Of a DNA stretch of 64,000 bases, positions 36,233 through 49,422 are shown piece by piece (the first letter of the stretch is position 1; every line of letters begins with the position of its first letter). Both the position numbers and the translations under genes were made by a program. Source of the stretch: Marinovum algicola (GTDB lineage: Bacteria; Pseudomonadota; Alphaproteobacteria; Rhodobacterales; Rhodobacteraceae); assembly GCF_900109145.1 (NCBI RefSeq), contig NZ_FNYY01000002.1:186001-250000 (forward strand). The letters are read 5' to 3'. The notes below the pieces were generated by a model that saw only the letters and a list, made by a program, of their open reading frames with translations, was not told the origin of the DNA and did not search any database.

Positions 36233-37456
36233 TCAGAGATTGTCTTCGACCACGTCATCCCAACGCTGCAACGTGTCCTCGTTGGGCTTGTCGATGTTCA
36301 GCAGGAAGCCGGTGATGCTGTCTTCCCACTCCGATTGCAGCGGCTTGGGAAAGGCCAGCGTCGAGAACGGCCAGAGGATCAGGCTGCCTGCGGCCCGGGC
36401 GGCGGTATAGGGGGCTGCCAGGTCCGGCATCGTGTCGCGGCCGCCGACATAGGGGCTGTAGGCGCCCTCGGCCTCGAGGAACACGCGCAGGTTTTCCTCT
36501 TCGGCGAAGAAATCGATCCAGGCACGCGCGGCCTCGGGATGTTCGGCGTCGCGCGGAATGGCCCAGCCCGGCCCCACCAGATCGAGCGCCAGGCCGTGAT
36601 CGGAAAAGGCCGACGGCATCGGCGCGAACTGATAGGTCAGACCTTCGACATCGGAGAAGTTGCCGATGTTCCATGCGCCCTGCGGCAGGATCGCCACATT
36701 GCCGGCCCGAAACTCCTGCGGCGCGGTGGCCCAGGGGTCCAGCCCGGCCTGAAGCGCGGGGTCGAAACACTCGGCGGCCACAAGATCGCGCACCGAATCC
36801 AGCGACGCATTGAAATTGGCGTCCTCCACGAACATCCGCGCGCCCGTGCCGTATTCCGCTGGCGAGATGCCCTTGGGATCGATGCCGTTTGCGCCGACAA
36901 ACAGCATGGCGGGAAAACCGCCGGCAAAGATCATCGGCGCGATCCCCTCTTCCGCCAGCGCCCGGCAGGCGGCCTTCAGCGCCTCGAGGGTGACCGGCGC
37001 GGTCTCGATCCCCACCTTGGCCAGCAGGTCCATGTTGACGAAATTGCCCATGCCGATGACTTCCAGCGGATAGACAAGGATCTGCCCGTCGCTTGTCATC
37101 ACCTCGCGCACCGCTGGCACCATGCGGTCATACCAGGGGCTGTCGGTGCCCAGATCGGTCAGAAATCCCGCCCCGCCCCAGAGATCGACTAGCGCGCTGT
37201 CGACCATCGTCACATCCGGCGGATTGCCGCCTTGCAGACGCGGCGGGATCACCTTGTCCACATCCTTGCGCGCCACATAAGTCAGCTCGACCTCGATATC
37301 GGGGTGCGCGGCCTCGAATTTCTCGATCAGCCCGGGCAGCCCCGCGGGCTCGGCCTCATTGCCCTTCCAGGCAACCACATCAAGCACGGTCTGCGCCTGC
37401 GCCGCGCCGATCAGACCAGCGGTCAGGGTTGCCGCAATGCCAAAAGTACGAATCAT
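36233..37456 (-). CDS. Carbohydrate ABC importer, extracellular solute-binding protein
   Basis: A 407-residue periplasmic binding protein (family 1) with a signal peptide (MIRTFGIAATLTAGLIGAAQAQ) and the familiar AWKGNEAEPAGLPGLIEKFE / PDIEVELTYV N-lobe. It is the first gene of the importer operon. ATG 37456 is chosen for the AGAGGAG site upstream; the longer frame to 37513 reads into the promoter. The candidate GntR operator lies 28-40 nt upstream. Confidence 0.92.
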   Translation of the reverse strand: MIRTFGIAATLTAGLIGAAQAQTVLDVVAWKGNEAEPAGLPGLIEKFEAAHPDIEVELTYVARKDVDKVIPPRLQGGNPPDVTMVDSALVDLWGGAGFLTDLGTDSPWYDRMVPAVREVMTSDGQILVYPLEVIGMGNFVNMDLLAKVGIETAPVTLEALKAACRALAEEGIAPMIFAGGFPAMLFVGANGIDPKGISPAEYGTGARMFVEDANFNASLDSVRDLVAAECFDPALQAGLDPWATAPQEFRAGNVAILPQGAWNIGNFSDVEGLTYQFAPMPSAFSDHGLALDLVGPGWAIPRDAEHPEAARAWIDFFAEEENLRVFLEAEGAYSPYVGGRDTMPDLAAPYTAARAAGSLILWPFSTLAFPKPLQSEWEDSITGFLLNIDKPNEDTLQRWDDVVEDNL

Positions 37457-37483
37457 TTCTGAAGCTCCTCTCTCTTCTGACAT

Positions 37484-37517
37484 TTCGTACATTATATTTT
37501 TGGAATTGTACATCTTT
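37484..37517. promoter_or_regulatory. Candidate GntR operator, copy 2, before the ABC importer operon
   Basis: TTTCGTACATTAT at 37484-37496 is identical to the motif upstream of SMP-30. A related ATTGTACATCTTT follows at 37505-37517. The site sits between the importer operon (minus) and the sulfatase gene (plus), so one regulator could control both directions. Confidence 0.5.
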
Positions 37518-37592
37518 CATAATATGTTTAACCTGAACTCACGGCAAAGCCTGCCCAGGCCCGATGCCAAGACCGACGCAAGGAGCCCTGTC

Positions 37593-39122
37593 ATGACGCG
37601 AAAACCCAATGTCATCCTGATCTCGACCGATCAGCAGCGTGGCGATTGCATCGGCGCGGAGGGGCGCGGCGTCCGCACCCCCAACCTTGACCGGATCGGC
37701 CGGGCCGGGGTGCGGTTTTCCAGATGCATCACCCCGCATCCCATGTGTCAGGCGGCGCGGGCATCGATTCTGACCGGCAAGCTACCCTACAGCCACGGCG
37801 TGCGTGACAATGGCCGCGACCTGGACGAGGCGCTGGCCGCGGCGGGCCTCGGCGGCACCTTTGGCAAGGCCGGATATGCCACGCATTTCATCGGCAAGGC
37901 GCATCTCTCCAGCCAGCAGACCTTTGCGCCCACCGGCCGACCCGAATGTTACAAGAGCGCCGGCGATTTCGCCCCCGACTGGCGGGGCAGCTACATGGGG
38001 TTTGACGATGTGCAACTGATGCTGCGGCCGCATCACCACACCCAATGGTACGCGCCGCCCGAGGCGCTGCATTACGAATACTGGCTCGATCTGCACGGCG
38101 GCGGCCAGGCGCGCTGGGACCGGGCCAAGGACCGGCTGACGCCGGACACCGCGCATTTTCAGGCCTGGCGCTCGGCGCTGGAGGCGCCCTGGCATTCCTC
38201 GCCCTGGATCGGCGACCGCGCGATCGAGATGATCGAAAACAAGGATGACAGGCCGCTGATGGCCTGAGTGTCCTTTCCCGATCCGCACCCGCCCTTTCTG
38301 GCACCGAAACCCTGGTGCGACAGCTACACGCCCGAGGAGGTGACGATTGCCCGGCATTCCGAACTCGACCTGGAGAACCGCCCCTGGTGGCACCGCGCCT
38401 TTGTCGAGGACCGCGCCAGGCCGATCAACCAAGGCGCCGAGCACAATGCCGGCGGCATCGACTGGGGGCAGAAAGGCGAGCTGACCGACGCCGCCCTGCG
38501 CGACATCACCCGCATCTATTTCGGCATGATCTCTGCCGTCGACCATGAAGTCGGGCGTATCCTGCATGCGCTGGAGACCGCCGGCGAGCTGGACAATACC
38601 TATGTCATCTTCATCAGCGATCACGGTGAATGGCTGGGCGATCACGGGCTGCTGCTGAAGGGGCCGATGCTCTATGACGGGTTGCTGCGGGTGCCCTGCC
38701 TGATCCGCGGCCCCGGCATCCCCGGGGGCCGGGTCATCGATGATCCGGTCGGCACCGTGGATGTCCTTGCGACGGCGGCCGATCTTGCCGGGCTGGCCGC
38801 CCCGGAGGGGCATGGCCGCTCGTGGCGCGGGCTCTGGACCGGCCAGGAGAGCCGCGACTTCGCCCTGTCGGAGTACGAGGTGGACAGCCAGCGCTCGGCC
38901 GTGGATATGGATTTGATGACCGTCCGCAGCGCCCGCTGCCGCATGTCGATGGATCTGCGCACCGGGACCTGCGAGCTCTACGACCTGCACGACGACCCCG
39001 ACGAGATGGTCAATCGCTTCGACGACCCCGCCTATGCCGCAATCCGGCGCGAGCATACCGACATGATCCGATCCCGGCCCGACGACAGGATCCCCGCCGC
39101 GCCGCGCGTCGGCTGGCACTGA
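37593..39122 (+). pseudogene. Type I sulfatase, interrupted by in-frame TGA
   Basis: From ATG 37593 (AAGGAGCC upstream) the frame codes for a 509-residue cytoplasmic sulfatase, with the maturation motif CQAAR (residues 52-56) and metal-site segments STDQQRGD and ISDHGEWLGDHG. TGA at 38265-38267 (codon 225) splits it: DDRPLMA before, SFPDPHPPF after, in the same frame. The paralogue at 23282 reads KPFCLWVSFPDPHHPF at this place, so Trp (TGG) is expected and TGG to TGA is the simplest change. The first part alone lacks the second metal-site segment. A nonsense mutation is most likely; read-through is possible. Confidence 0.8.
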
Positions 39123-39143
39123 CGCCGCCAAAGGCCGGCGCGG

Positions 39144-41144
<2,001 letters not shown>

Positions 41145-41215
41145 CAGGGCCCCTTTGTCAGGCCTGGTTGCATGTCCTTCGGTCGGTTACGGATAACAAA
41201 GGCGCGGCGAATGGG

Positions 41216-41707
41216 TCATTCGTCGCGCGGCACAAGCACGTCTTCGAGGCGGTCCGCCAGGTCTCGGTCACTGAATGCATCGGTGATCTCGACCCCGTCG
41301 AGATGCGCCAGGGCGGCCTGCATCTCGGGGTCCAGCGGTGAAAAGAACCCGTTCTCGCTGCTGGCCAGCACAAAACGCTTCGAGAGGACGCTGCCGCGGA
41401 TCTCGCCCAGCATCTGCATCTGGCGACCGGTCGATCTGTCGACCAGGACAACGCGGTTGTTCAGGCTCACCTTGACATAGGGCTCGGCCACATCGCTTGT
41501 CACCCGCGCCTTGAGGTCATGGATGATCAGCCCGTCGGGCTTGGGCGGCTCGCGGCGGCGCGCCTGATCGGCCTGCATCTTGCTAAAGCCGCCATTGCTG
41601 ATCTGATCCGCCAGTTTGCGGATCGTGCCGGCATTCTGGGTCAGCAGACGCCGGGCCTTGACGTCTTCGAGACGCGGCCCCTCGCGTTTCGAGAAAATAT
41701 CAACCAC
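41216..41707 (-). CDS. Conserved-looking protein of unknown function
   Basis: A 163-residue soluble protein. The N-terminal half is basic and helical (SKREGPRLEDVKARRLLTQN; SKMQADQARRREPPKP) and the C-terminal half looks like mixed strands (VKVSLNNRVVLVDRST). GTG 41707 is chosen because GGGAGG lies 7 nt upstream; an in-frame ATG at 41728 lies before that site and is less likely. I do not recognise the family. It sits 71 nt before the AcoR-type gene and 184 nt after katG, so it may share the activator's transcript. Confidence 0.65.
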   Translation of the reverse strand: MVDIFSKREGPRLEDVKARRLLTQNAGTIRKLADQISNGGFSKMQADQARRREPPKPDGLIIHDLKARVTSDVAEPYVKVSLNNRVVLVDRSTGRQMQMLGEIRGSVLSKRFVLASSENGFFSPLDPEMQAALAHLDGVEITDAFSDRDLADRLEDVLVPRDE

Positions 41708-41807
41708 TGGTTTTCCTCCCGTGTTCATGTGTTAGCAGAAGGGCGCGCCCGATGCCAAAGCTTTAAGGTCGTAGGGCCATCGGCCCGCCCGGCCCTGCGA
41801 TGCAGGG

Positions 41808-41852
41808 CGCCGCTCCTGCGGCGCGTGCCGGGGGCCATCTGCGCGGCCCCCG
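41808..41852 (-). terminator. Double hairpin after katG
   Basis: The katG-proximal hairpin has perfect 10-bp arms GCCGGGGGCC (41825-41834) and GGCCCCCGGC (41843-41852). The distal one is CGCCGC-TCCT-GCGGCG (41808-41823). They lie between katG and the 163-residue gene. There is no T-run, so this may be a partial terminator separating the enzyme genes from the regulator genes. Confidence 0.5.
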
Positions 41853-41891
41853 GCGGATGGGCTGCCCGGCAGAGACCTGCCGGATGCTGCC

Positions 41892-44195
<2,304 letters not shown>

Positions 44196-44591
44196 TCATT
44201 TGAAACGCCCGGCGCGTTGCAGGACCTCGATCTCGTAGCCATCGGGGTCCTTGACGAAGAAGAAGCGCGCCAGCCGCCGGCCCGCGTGCCGGAAATCGAC
44301 CAGCTTGCGCGGGGCAAGCCCTTCTGCCGCAAAGCGCGCATGCTCGGCCGCCACATCCGCGACGCTGAACGCGAGATGGCCGTAACCCGTGCCCAGATCG
44401 TAAGCCTCCTCGGTGCCCTTGTTGACGGTCAGCTCGAGCTCGAACGGCGTTTCGTCGTTCGACAGATAGATCAGCGTGAAATCGTCGAACTCGATCCGGT
44501 CGGCCACCTCGAGGCCAAAGGCCGCGCGGTAGAAGGCCACGGAGCGATCCGCGTCACGCACGCGGATCATCGAATGAATGGCTTTGGCCAT
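44196..44591 (-). CDS. gloA: Glyoxalase I-like VOC protein (lactoylglutathione lyase)
   Basis: A 131-residue vicinal-oxygen-chelate protein. All four metal ligands of bacterial glyoxalase I are conserved: His6 (IHSMIRV), Glu53 (LELTVNKG), His72 (GYGHLAFSV) and Glu122 (DPDGYEIEVL). It would convert the methylglyoxal-glutathione hemithioacetal to S-lactoylglutathione. It lies between an alcohol dehydrogenase gene and katG in the monooxygenase cluster. That fits a route from acetone through acetol and methylglyoxal. Confidence 0.88.
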   Translation of the reverse strand: MAKAIHSMIRVRDADRSVAFYRAAFGLEVADRIEFDDFTLIYLSNDETPFELELTVNKGTEEAYDLGTGYGHLAFSVADVAAEHARFAAEGLAPRKLVDFRHAGRRLARFFFVKDPDGYEIEVLQRAGRFK

Positions 44592-44696
44592 GTCGCACCT
44601 CGGCGGTTGAAGCGTTGGGCCCTGCGGCCGTGACGGAAGGCAAACGACCGCAGGGCGGAGCGCCCGAGAAGGCGCTTCGGGGAGCCGGGCGGGTGA

Positions 44697-45740
44697 TCAG
44701 GGTACGATCACGCCCCGCCCGGTGAACTTGCGATCCTTGAAATCGGTGATCGCCTGGTTGATGTTGGCCAGCTTGTATTCGGTCTGGTGCATCCTGACCT
44801 TGCCGTCGGCGTTCATCTCCATCAGCTCGACCAGCTCGACGAAATCGCCGACGAGGCTGCCGCCGATCTTGATCTCATTGGCCACCAGTTCCAGCGTCGG
44901 CACCCGCACCTCGCCACCGTAGCCCACCATGATCAGCTCGCCACCCTGGCGCAGCAGCCGCCAGCAGAGGTTTTCGGTGCCATGCTCGCCGACGAAATCG
45001 ATGGCCACATGCGCACCGCCGCCCGTCAAATCCTTGACCTCCTCAATCAGGTTCGGCCCGCCATCCAGCACGATGTCTGCGCCCAAATCGCGGGCCAGCG
45101 CCTGCGCCGCCGGTTCGCGGTCGACGGCGATGACCCGCGCGCCACAGGTGTGTTTCAACACCTGAAGTGCGATATGGCCGAGCCCGCCAATCCCCAGGAG
45201 CAGCACGTAACCGCCGGGATTTAGCAGCTTGGCGGCCTTCTTGGCGGCGCGATAGGCGGTGATGCCCGCATCGGCCATCGGCGCCACCTCCAGCGGCGTG
45301 ATGCCGGTGTTCAGCTTGATGATCGAGCGTTCGTTGGTCTTGAAATACTCGGCAAAGCCGCCGTCGAGGCCAAGCCCCGGAAACTTGCCGTGATCGCAGT
45401 ACATGTCGTGGCCATAGCGGCAGCTCAGGCAGATGCCGCAGGCGTTGAACGGGTGACAGATCACCGCGTCACCGGGTTTGACCGAGGTGACATTGCTGCC
45501 CACGTCCTCGACCCAGCCGGCGTTTTCATGGCCCATGACATAGGGCAGAAGGTTGCCTTCGGTGTCCATGATGTCCTTCCAGACACCTTCGATGATATGC
45601 AGATCGGTGCGGCAGAGGCCGGCGGCGCCGACCTTGACGATCACCTCGTCAGGCGCCGCGATGGTCGGTGCGGCGACCTCCTCGATGGCCAGTTCGACGT
45701 TCATCGCGGGGTCGTATTCGTAGAGTCTCGCTGCTTTCAT
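44697..45740 (-). CDS. Zinc-dependent NAD(P) alcohol dehydrogenase
   Basis: A 347-residue medium-chain alcohol dehydrogenase. The catalytic zinc cysteine is in GLCRTDLHI, with its His in GHENAGWV; the structural zinc cysteines are in CGICLSCRYGHDMYC. The cofactor site is LGIGGLGHIALQVLKH. Related enzymes follow prmABCD/mimABCD genes in propane-oxidising bacteria and oxidise the alcohol formed, such as 2-propanol. ATG 45740 is preceded by AAGGAAC. It lies 60 nt after the chaperonin gene. Confidence 0.92.
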   Translation of the reverse strand: MKAARLYEYDPAMNVELAIEEVAAPTIAAPDEVIVKVGAAGLCRTDLHIIEGVWKDIMDTEGNLLPYVMGHENAGWVEDVGSNVTSVKPGDAVICHPFNACGICLSCRYGHDMYCDHGKFPGLGLDGGFAEYFKTNERSIIKLNTGITPLEVAPMADAGITAYRAAKKAAKLLNPGGYVLLLGIGGLGHIALQVLKHTCGARVIAVDREPAAQALARDLGADIVLDGGPNLIEEVKDLTGGGAHVAIDFVGEHGTENLCWRLLRQGGELIMVGYGGEVRVPTLELVANEIKIGGSLVGDFVELVELMEMNADGKVRMHQTEYKLANINQAITDFKDRKFTGRGVIVP

Positions 45741-45800
45741 GGTCTTGTTCCTTGTGTCTGAACGGGGCCGGTCGGGCCGGCCCCGGGGGAGCACCAGCGC

Positions 45801-47432
45801 TCAGGCGCGGCCCAGCAGCTCGGCGCCGCCGCCGCGGGCCGGGCCTTCGGTGGGATCGGCCTCGCCCTCTTCGAGATCGCCGACCAGGGTTTCCGTGGTC
45901 AGGATCAGCGTCGCCACCGAGGCCGCATTGACCAGCGCCGAGGCCGGCACGCGGGCCGGATCGATGATGCCGGCGGCGTACATGTCGCCGAAGCTGCCGG
46001 TCGCGGCGTCATAGCCATGGCCCGCCGGGCCCTCGGCCACCGCCTGCGCCACCGCGGCGACGTCAGCCCCGGCATTGCGGGCGATGCGGCGCAACGGCTC
46101 GGTCAGGATCGAGCGCACCAATTGGATGCCCTTGGCCACGTCGCCCAGCGCGTCGAGCGTATCGAGGCAATCGGCGATCTGCGCCAGGGCCGTGCCGCCG
46201 CCGGCAACCACGCCATCCTCGGCCGCCGCCTGCACCGCGCAGAGCGCATCCTCGATCAGCTGGATCGTCCGCTTCTGCTCCACCGGCGTGAAGCCGCCGG
46301 CATAGATGATCGCGCTGCCGCCGGTAAGTTTCGACAGCCGCTCGCGCAGCTTGTCCTTGTCGATATTGGGCGGGGCATTGTCATGCTGGCGCTGCACCTG
46401 ATTTCGCCTTGCGGTGATCGCAGCCGCATCGCCCTCGCCGCGCAGGATCGAGGTGCCGGAGGCATGGCAGCGCACGGTCTCGCAGCCGCCCAGTTGGGCG
46501 CGGGTGACATTCTCGATCTTCTTGCCGAGGTCGCGGGCCAGCACCTCGCCGCCGGTGAGGATTGCCAGATCGTCCATCATCGCGGTGCGCCAATGGCCGT
46601 ATTCCGGCGGGTGCACGATCAGGAACTTACCGGCGCCGCCAGTGTCGAGCAGCCGCACAACCACCTCGGGCGCGATCTCCTCGGCGATGATCAGGAGCGG
46701 CCTGCCCTCCTCTTCGGCAATCGCGATCGCGGGGTCCAGCAGCTCGGGCTTGAGAATCTTCTGATCGGTCATCAGGATCAGCGGGTTGCGCAGCACCGCT
46801 TCCATGGTCTCGCGGTCGGTGACCATGTGGTGCGAGATGTAGCCGCGCTCGAAGGACATGCCTTCGACCACCTCCATCGTGGTGTCGATGGTGACGCCGA
46901 AATCGGCCGAAATCACGCCGTCGCGGCCGACCCGGCGATAGGCCTCGGCCACCAGTTCGCCGAGCTTGGGGTCGGTCGAGGACACCCGCGCCACCGCTTC
47001 GAGATATTCCGGGTGATCGTCGCAGTCGCGCGACGAGGCGTCGATGGCCGCCACCACGCGGTTGACGGCAAGGTCGATGCCCTTGCAGAGATCGACCGGC
47101 TTGACGCCATTGTCGGTCAGATCGACGCCGCGCTGGATCAGCGCATTGGCCAGCACGATGGCGGTGGTGGTGCCGTCGCCGGCGACGTCGTTGGTCTGCA
47201 TCGAGACTTCGCGCACCACCTGGGCGCCCATGTTCTCGAACCGGTCGTTCAGCTCGATCTCGCAGGCGATGCTGACCCCGTCGCGGGTGACCAGCGGCGT
47301 ACCGACCGGCCGGTCGACCATCGCGTTGAGCCCCTTGGGCCCGAGGGTGGGTTCCACCGCCGCCGCCAGCCGCGCGACACCGCGGGCCAGGCAGTTGCGG
47401 GCGGTCTTGCCGTGTACCATGAGTTTCGCCAT
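45801..47432 (-). CDS. GroEL-like chaperonin dedicated to the monooxygenase (MimG type)
   Basis: A 543-residue divergent Hsp60. It keeps the ATP-site motif NDVAGDGTTTA and the EPTLGPKG loop but lacks the usual GGM-rich C-terminal tail, ending GGGAELLGRA. No groES lies beside it, so it is not the housekeeping chaperonin. In mycobacterial mim and actinobacterial prm clusters such a paralogue is needed for folding of the monooxygenase large subunit. It lies between the DUF59 gene and the alcohol dehydrogenase gene. ATG 47432 has GGAGGAAG upstream. Confidence 0.92.
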   Translation of the reverse strand: MAKLMVHGKTARNCLARGVARLAAAVEPTLGPKGLNAMVDRPVGTPLVTRDGVSIACEIELNDRFENMGAQVVREVSMQTNDVAGDGTTTAIVLANALIQRGVDLTDNGVKPVDLCKGIDLAVNRVVAAIDASSRDCDDHPEYLEAVARVSSTDPKLGELVAEAYRRVGRDGVISADFGVTIDTTMEVVEGMSFERGYISHHMVTDRETMEAVLRNPLILMTDQKILKPELLDPAIAIAEEEGRPLLIIAEEIAPEVVVRLLDTGGAGKFLIVHPPEYGHWRTAMMDDLAILTGGEVLARDLGKKIENVTRAQLGGCETVRCHASGTSILRGEGDAAAITARRNQVQRQHDNAPPNIDKDKLRERLSKLTGGSAIIYAGGFTPVEQKRTIQLIEDALCAVQAAAEDGVVAGGGTALAQIADCLDTLDALGDVAKGIQLVRSILTEPLRRIARNAGADVAAVAQAVAEGPAGHGYDAATGSFGDMYAAGIIDPARVPASALVNAASVATLILTTETLVGDLEEGEADPTEGPARGGGAELLGRA

Positions 47433-47498
47433 ATCTTCCTCCTTCGCCGCCGCGGATGCGGGGCGTCCTCCCTTGTTTTGTCGTGTGATGCCGGCCGC

Positions 47499-48302
47499 TT
47501 AGGTGGCCGTCACGCCCTCGTCGCGGGGCGGCACCCGCCCGGCGATGAAGTCGATCAGCTGCGGCCCGTCGGGCCCGATCTCGACTTCCTTGTAGCGCGT
47601 CTTGGCAAGCCCCCGGCAAAGCGCGCCGTTGAACTCCATGTTGATCCGGGTGCTGCGCAGCTTGGTCAGATGCGCGCGCAGCTCATGCGGCGCGATCTCG
47701 TCACCGTCCCAGGTGGGAAAGGCCAGGTCCTGCGGCTCTGATGCCAGCCCCTGCGCCAGCAGCAGGTCGAGGTAACGCGGCAATTGCCGCAGCTCCTCTT
47801 CACCGCTGAACGCCACCCGGCGCAGCGCGCCGAGCGTCATCGCGGTGATCTCTGCCGGTTCGTGGCCCAGCGCCTGAAGCCCCAAGAGCACCGTCTCCTG
47901 GCGCCGGTCGAAGGCCTTGGCGAGGAAGGTTTCCACCACCTCGTCCAGCCGCGCGCCGTCGCAGTACTCTGCGAAGATCTCGGTAAACGCGCGGCCGCTG
48001 TTGACGCCTTCGTTGACCTTGTCACCGAAGCAGTGATCGTTGAGCAGCACCTCGGCCTCGGCCACCCAGGGCAAGGCCATCACCTCGCGGCGGATGCCGA
48101 AGGCCATGAGAAAGGCGAAGTTCGGCGAGCACCAGTAGGTGGGAAGGCGAAACGCCACCCGCACCTTTCTGGCATCCGTCACCTCGACCGCTTCGACAAA
48201 GCCCATGTCGGTGATCGGTTCATCCAGCTCGGGGTCGGTCACGCCATCAAGACGCTCCCAGACCTCGAGCTCCAGTTCCTTTTTCAGATTGGCGACCAGC
48301 AT
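47499..48302 (-). CDS. DUF59 (MIP18-like) protein of the monooxygenase cluster
   Basis: A 267-residue protein opening with a DUF59/SufT-like domain (about residues 1-110): VWERLDGVTDPELDEPITDMGFVEAVEV in shape, with a cysteine in LPTYWCSPNFAFLMAFGIR. DUF59 proteins help deliver iron or iron-sulfur clusters. A homologue is a standard member of mim/prm operons, where it may aid loading of the diiron centre or the reductase cluster (inference). The C-terminal part is unassigned. Its start is 4 nt after the amidohydrolase stop. Confidence 0.85.
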   Translation of the reverse strand: MLVANLKKELELEVWERLDGVTDPELDEPITDMGFVEAVEVTDARKVRVAFRLPTYWCSPNFAFLMAFGIRREVMALPWVAEAEVLLNDHCFGDKVNEGVNSGRAFTEIFAEYCDGARLDEVVETFLAKAFDRRQETVLLGLQALGHEPAEITAMTLGALRRVAFSGEEELRQLPRYLDLLLAQGLASEPQDLAFPTWDGDEIAPHELRAHLTKLRSTRINMEFNGALCRGLAKTRYKEVEIGPDGPQLIDFIAGRVPPRDEGVTAT

Positions 48303-48306
48303 GCCC

Positions 48307-49332
48307 CTACTCCGCCGCGATCTGCACGGGGGCGCCGGCCAGTTCGGCCTTCTTGGCGGCGACATCGATGCCGTAGAGTTTCGCCGCGTTGAGCCCGAGG
48401 ATCTTCTCCTTGATTTCGTCGGTCAGCTGCACGCCGCCGCGCTCGGCCGAGATGTCATCGGGGATCTGATAGTCCATGAACTGATCGACCAGCCATTTCG
48501 GCGTCCAGATCGCATAGTCCGAGCCAAACAGGATCTTGTCCTCGCCCACCCACCAGAGCAGTTCGGCCATGACCTCGCCGAAGTAGCGCGGGCGGGAATG
48601 GATGAAGGGCATGGCCACGGCAAGCCCGGCATAGACATTGGTTTCCTGCGTGGCGATCCAGCAGAAATCGTCGAGCCGGGGCAGACCGCAATGTTCGACG
48701 ATCCAGTTCAGGTTCTGGAAATCGGTGGCGGCGTAATCGACGTCATCGACGCTGAACGCATCCTTCGACAGCGGGATGATCGTCGGGCCCTTGTGGACGT
48801 GGATGTTCTTGATGCCCAGCTTGTCACACAGCTCGAAGCATTTGTAGGCAGCCGGATCGTTCAGCGCCCAGCCCTTGCTGTCACCGTTCCACTCGGCGGT
48901 GTACATCTTCACGCCGGAGATATCGTAGGTCTCCTTCATGTAATGGATGTATTCCAGCGCCTTCTCGCCATCGCGCGGATCGAAGCTGCCGTTGACGATG
49001 AAGCGCTCGGGGTGGCGCTTGGCCATCTCGTTCGAACGTTCCAGACAGCCGAAGCCCTTCTTGTAGAAGTCGCTCAGCACCGTGGTCTGGATGATCGCCA
49101 TGTCATTGGGGCCGTCGACGAACAGGTCGCGATAGATGTCGTCTTCGCTGTATTTCTCAAACTTCGCCTTTTCCCAGAGCTGTTCCGGCGGGCTGAGGTT
49201 GGTGTGATAGGCGTAGAAACATTCGATGAACTGCTTGCCGTGCACATTGGCCTGGTTCTCGGGGCTGCCGTCCCAGAAATGGGTGTGGCCGTCGAGCACG
49301 AAGATCTCTTTTCCGTCCTTGGTCGTGTACAT
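48307..49332 (-). CDS. Amidohydrolase-family protein of the monooxygenase cluster
   Basis: A 341-residue metal-dependent hydrolase (amidohydrolase_2 / COG2159). The metal-binding HxH motif is DGHTHFWDG near the N-terminus, further histidines lie in IHVHKGP and VEHCGLPR, and the catalytic Asp is in ILFGSDYAIW. A homologue follows prmD/mimD in known clusters, but its reaction there is not established; a decarboxylase or hydrolase role is possible. It starts 90 nt after the coupling-protein gene. Confidence 0.88.
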   Translation of the reverse strand: MYTTKDGKEIFVLDGHTHFWDGSPENQANVHGKQFIECFYAYHTNLSPPEQLWEKAKFEKYSEDDIYRDLFVDGPNDMAIIQTTVLSDFYKKGFGCLERSNEMAKRHPERFIVNGSFDPRDGEKALEYIHYMKETYDISGVKMYTAEWNGDSKGWALNDPAAYKCFELCDKLGIKNIHVHKGPTIIPLSKDAFSVDDVDYAATDFQNLNWIVEHCGLPRLDDFCWIATQETNVYAGLAVAMPFIHSRPRYFGEVMAELLWWVGEDKILFGSDYAIWTPKWLVDQFMDYQIPDDISAERGGVQLTDEIKEKILGLNAAKLYGIDVAAKKAELAGAPVQIAAE

Positions 49333-49422
49333 GGTGTCCTCCCTTGCGTGTGGCTGAGTTTGCTGTCGGCTCCGGGGTCGGGGTGCCGGACCCCGGAGCC
49401 GGTCATCCGCGAAACGCGGCGA

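Noticed and set aside
38265-38267. TGA as a selenocysteine codon in the sulfatase
   Set aside because: The position corresponds to Trp, not to the catalytic Cys, and I see no convincing selenocysteine hairpin after the codon.
45801-47432. Housekeeping groEL
   Set aside because: There is no groES partner, the sequence is divergent, the GGM tail is missing, and it is embedded in a monooxygenase operon.
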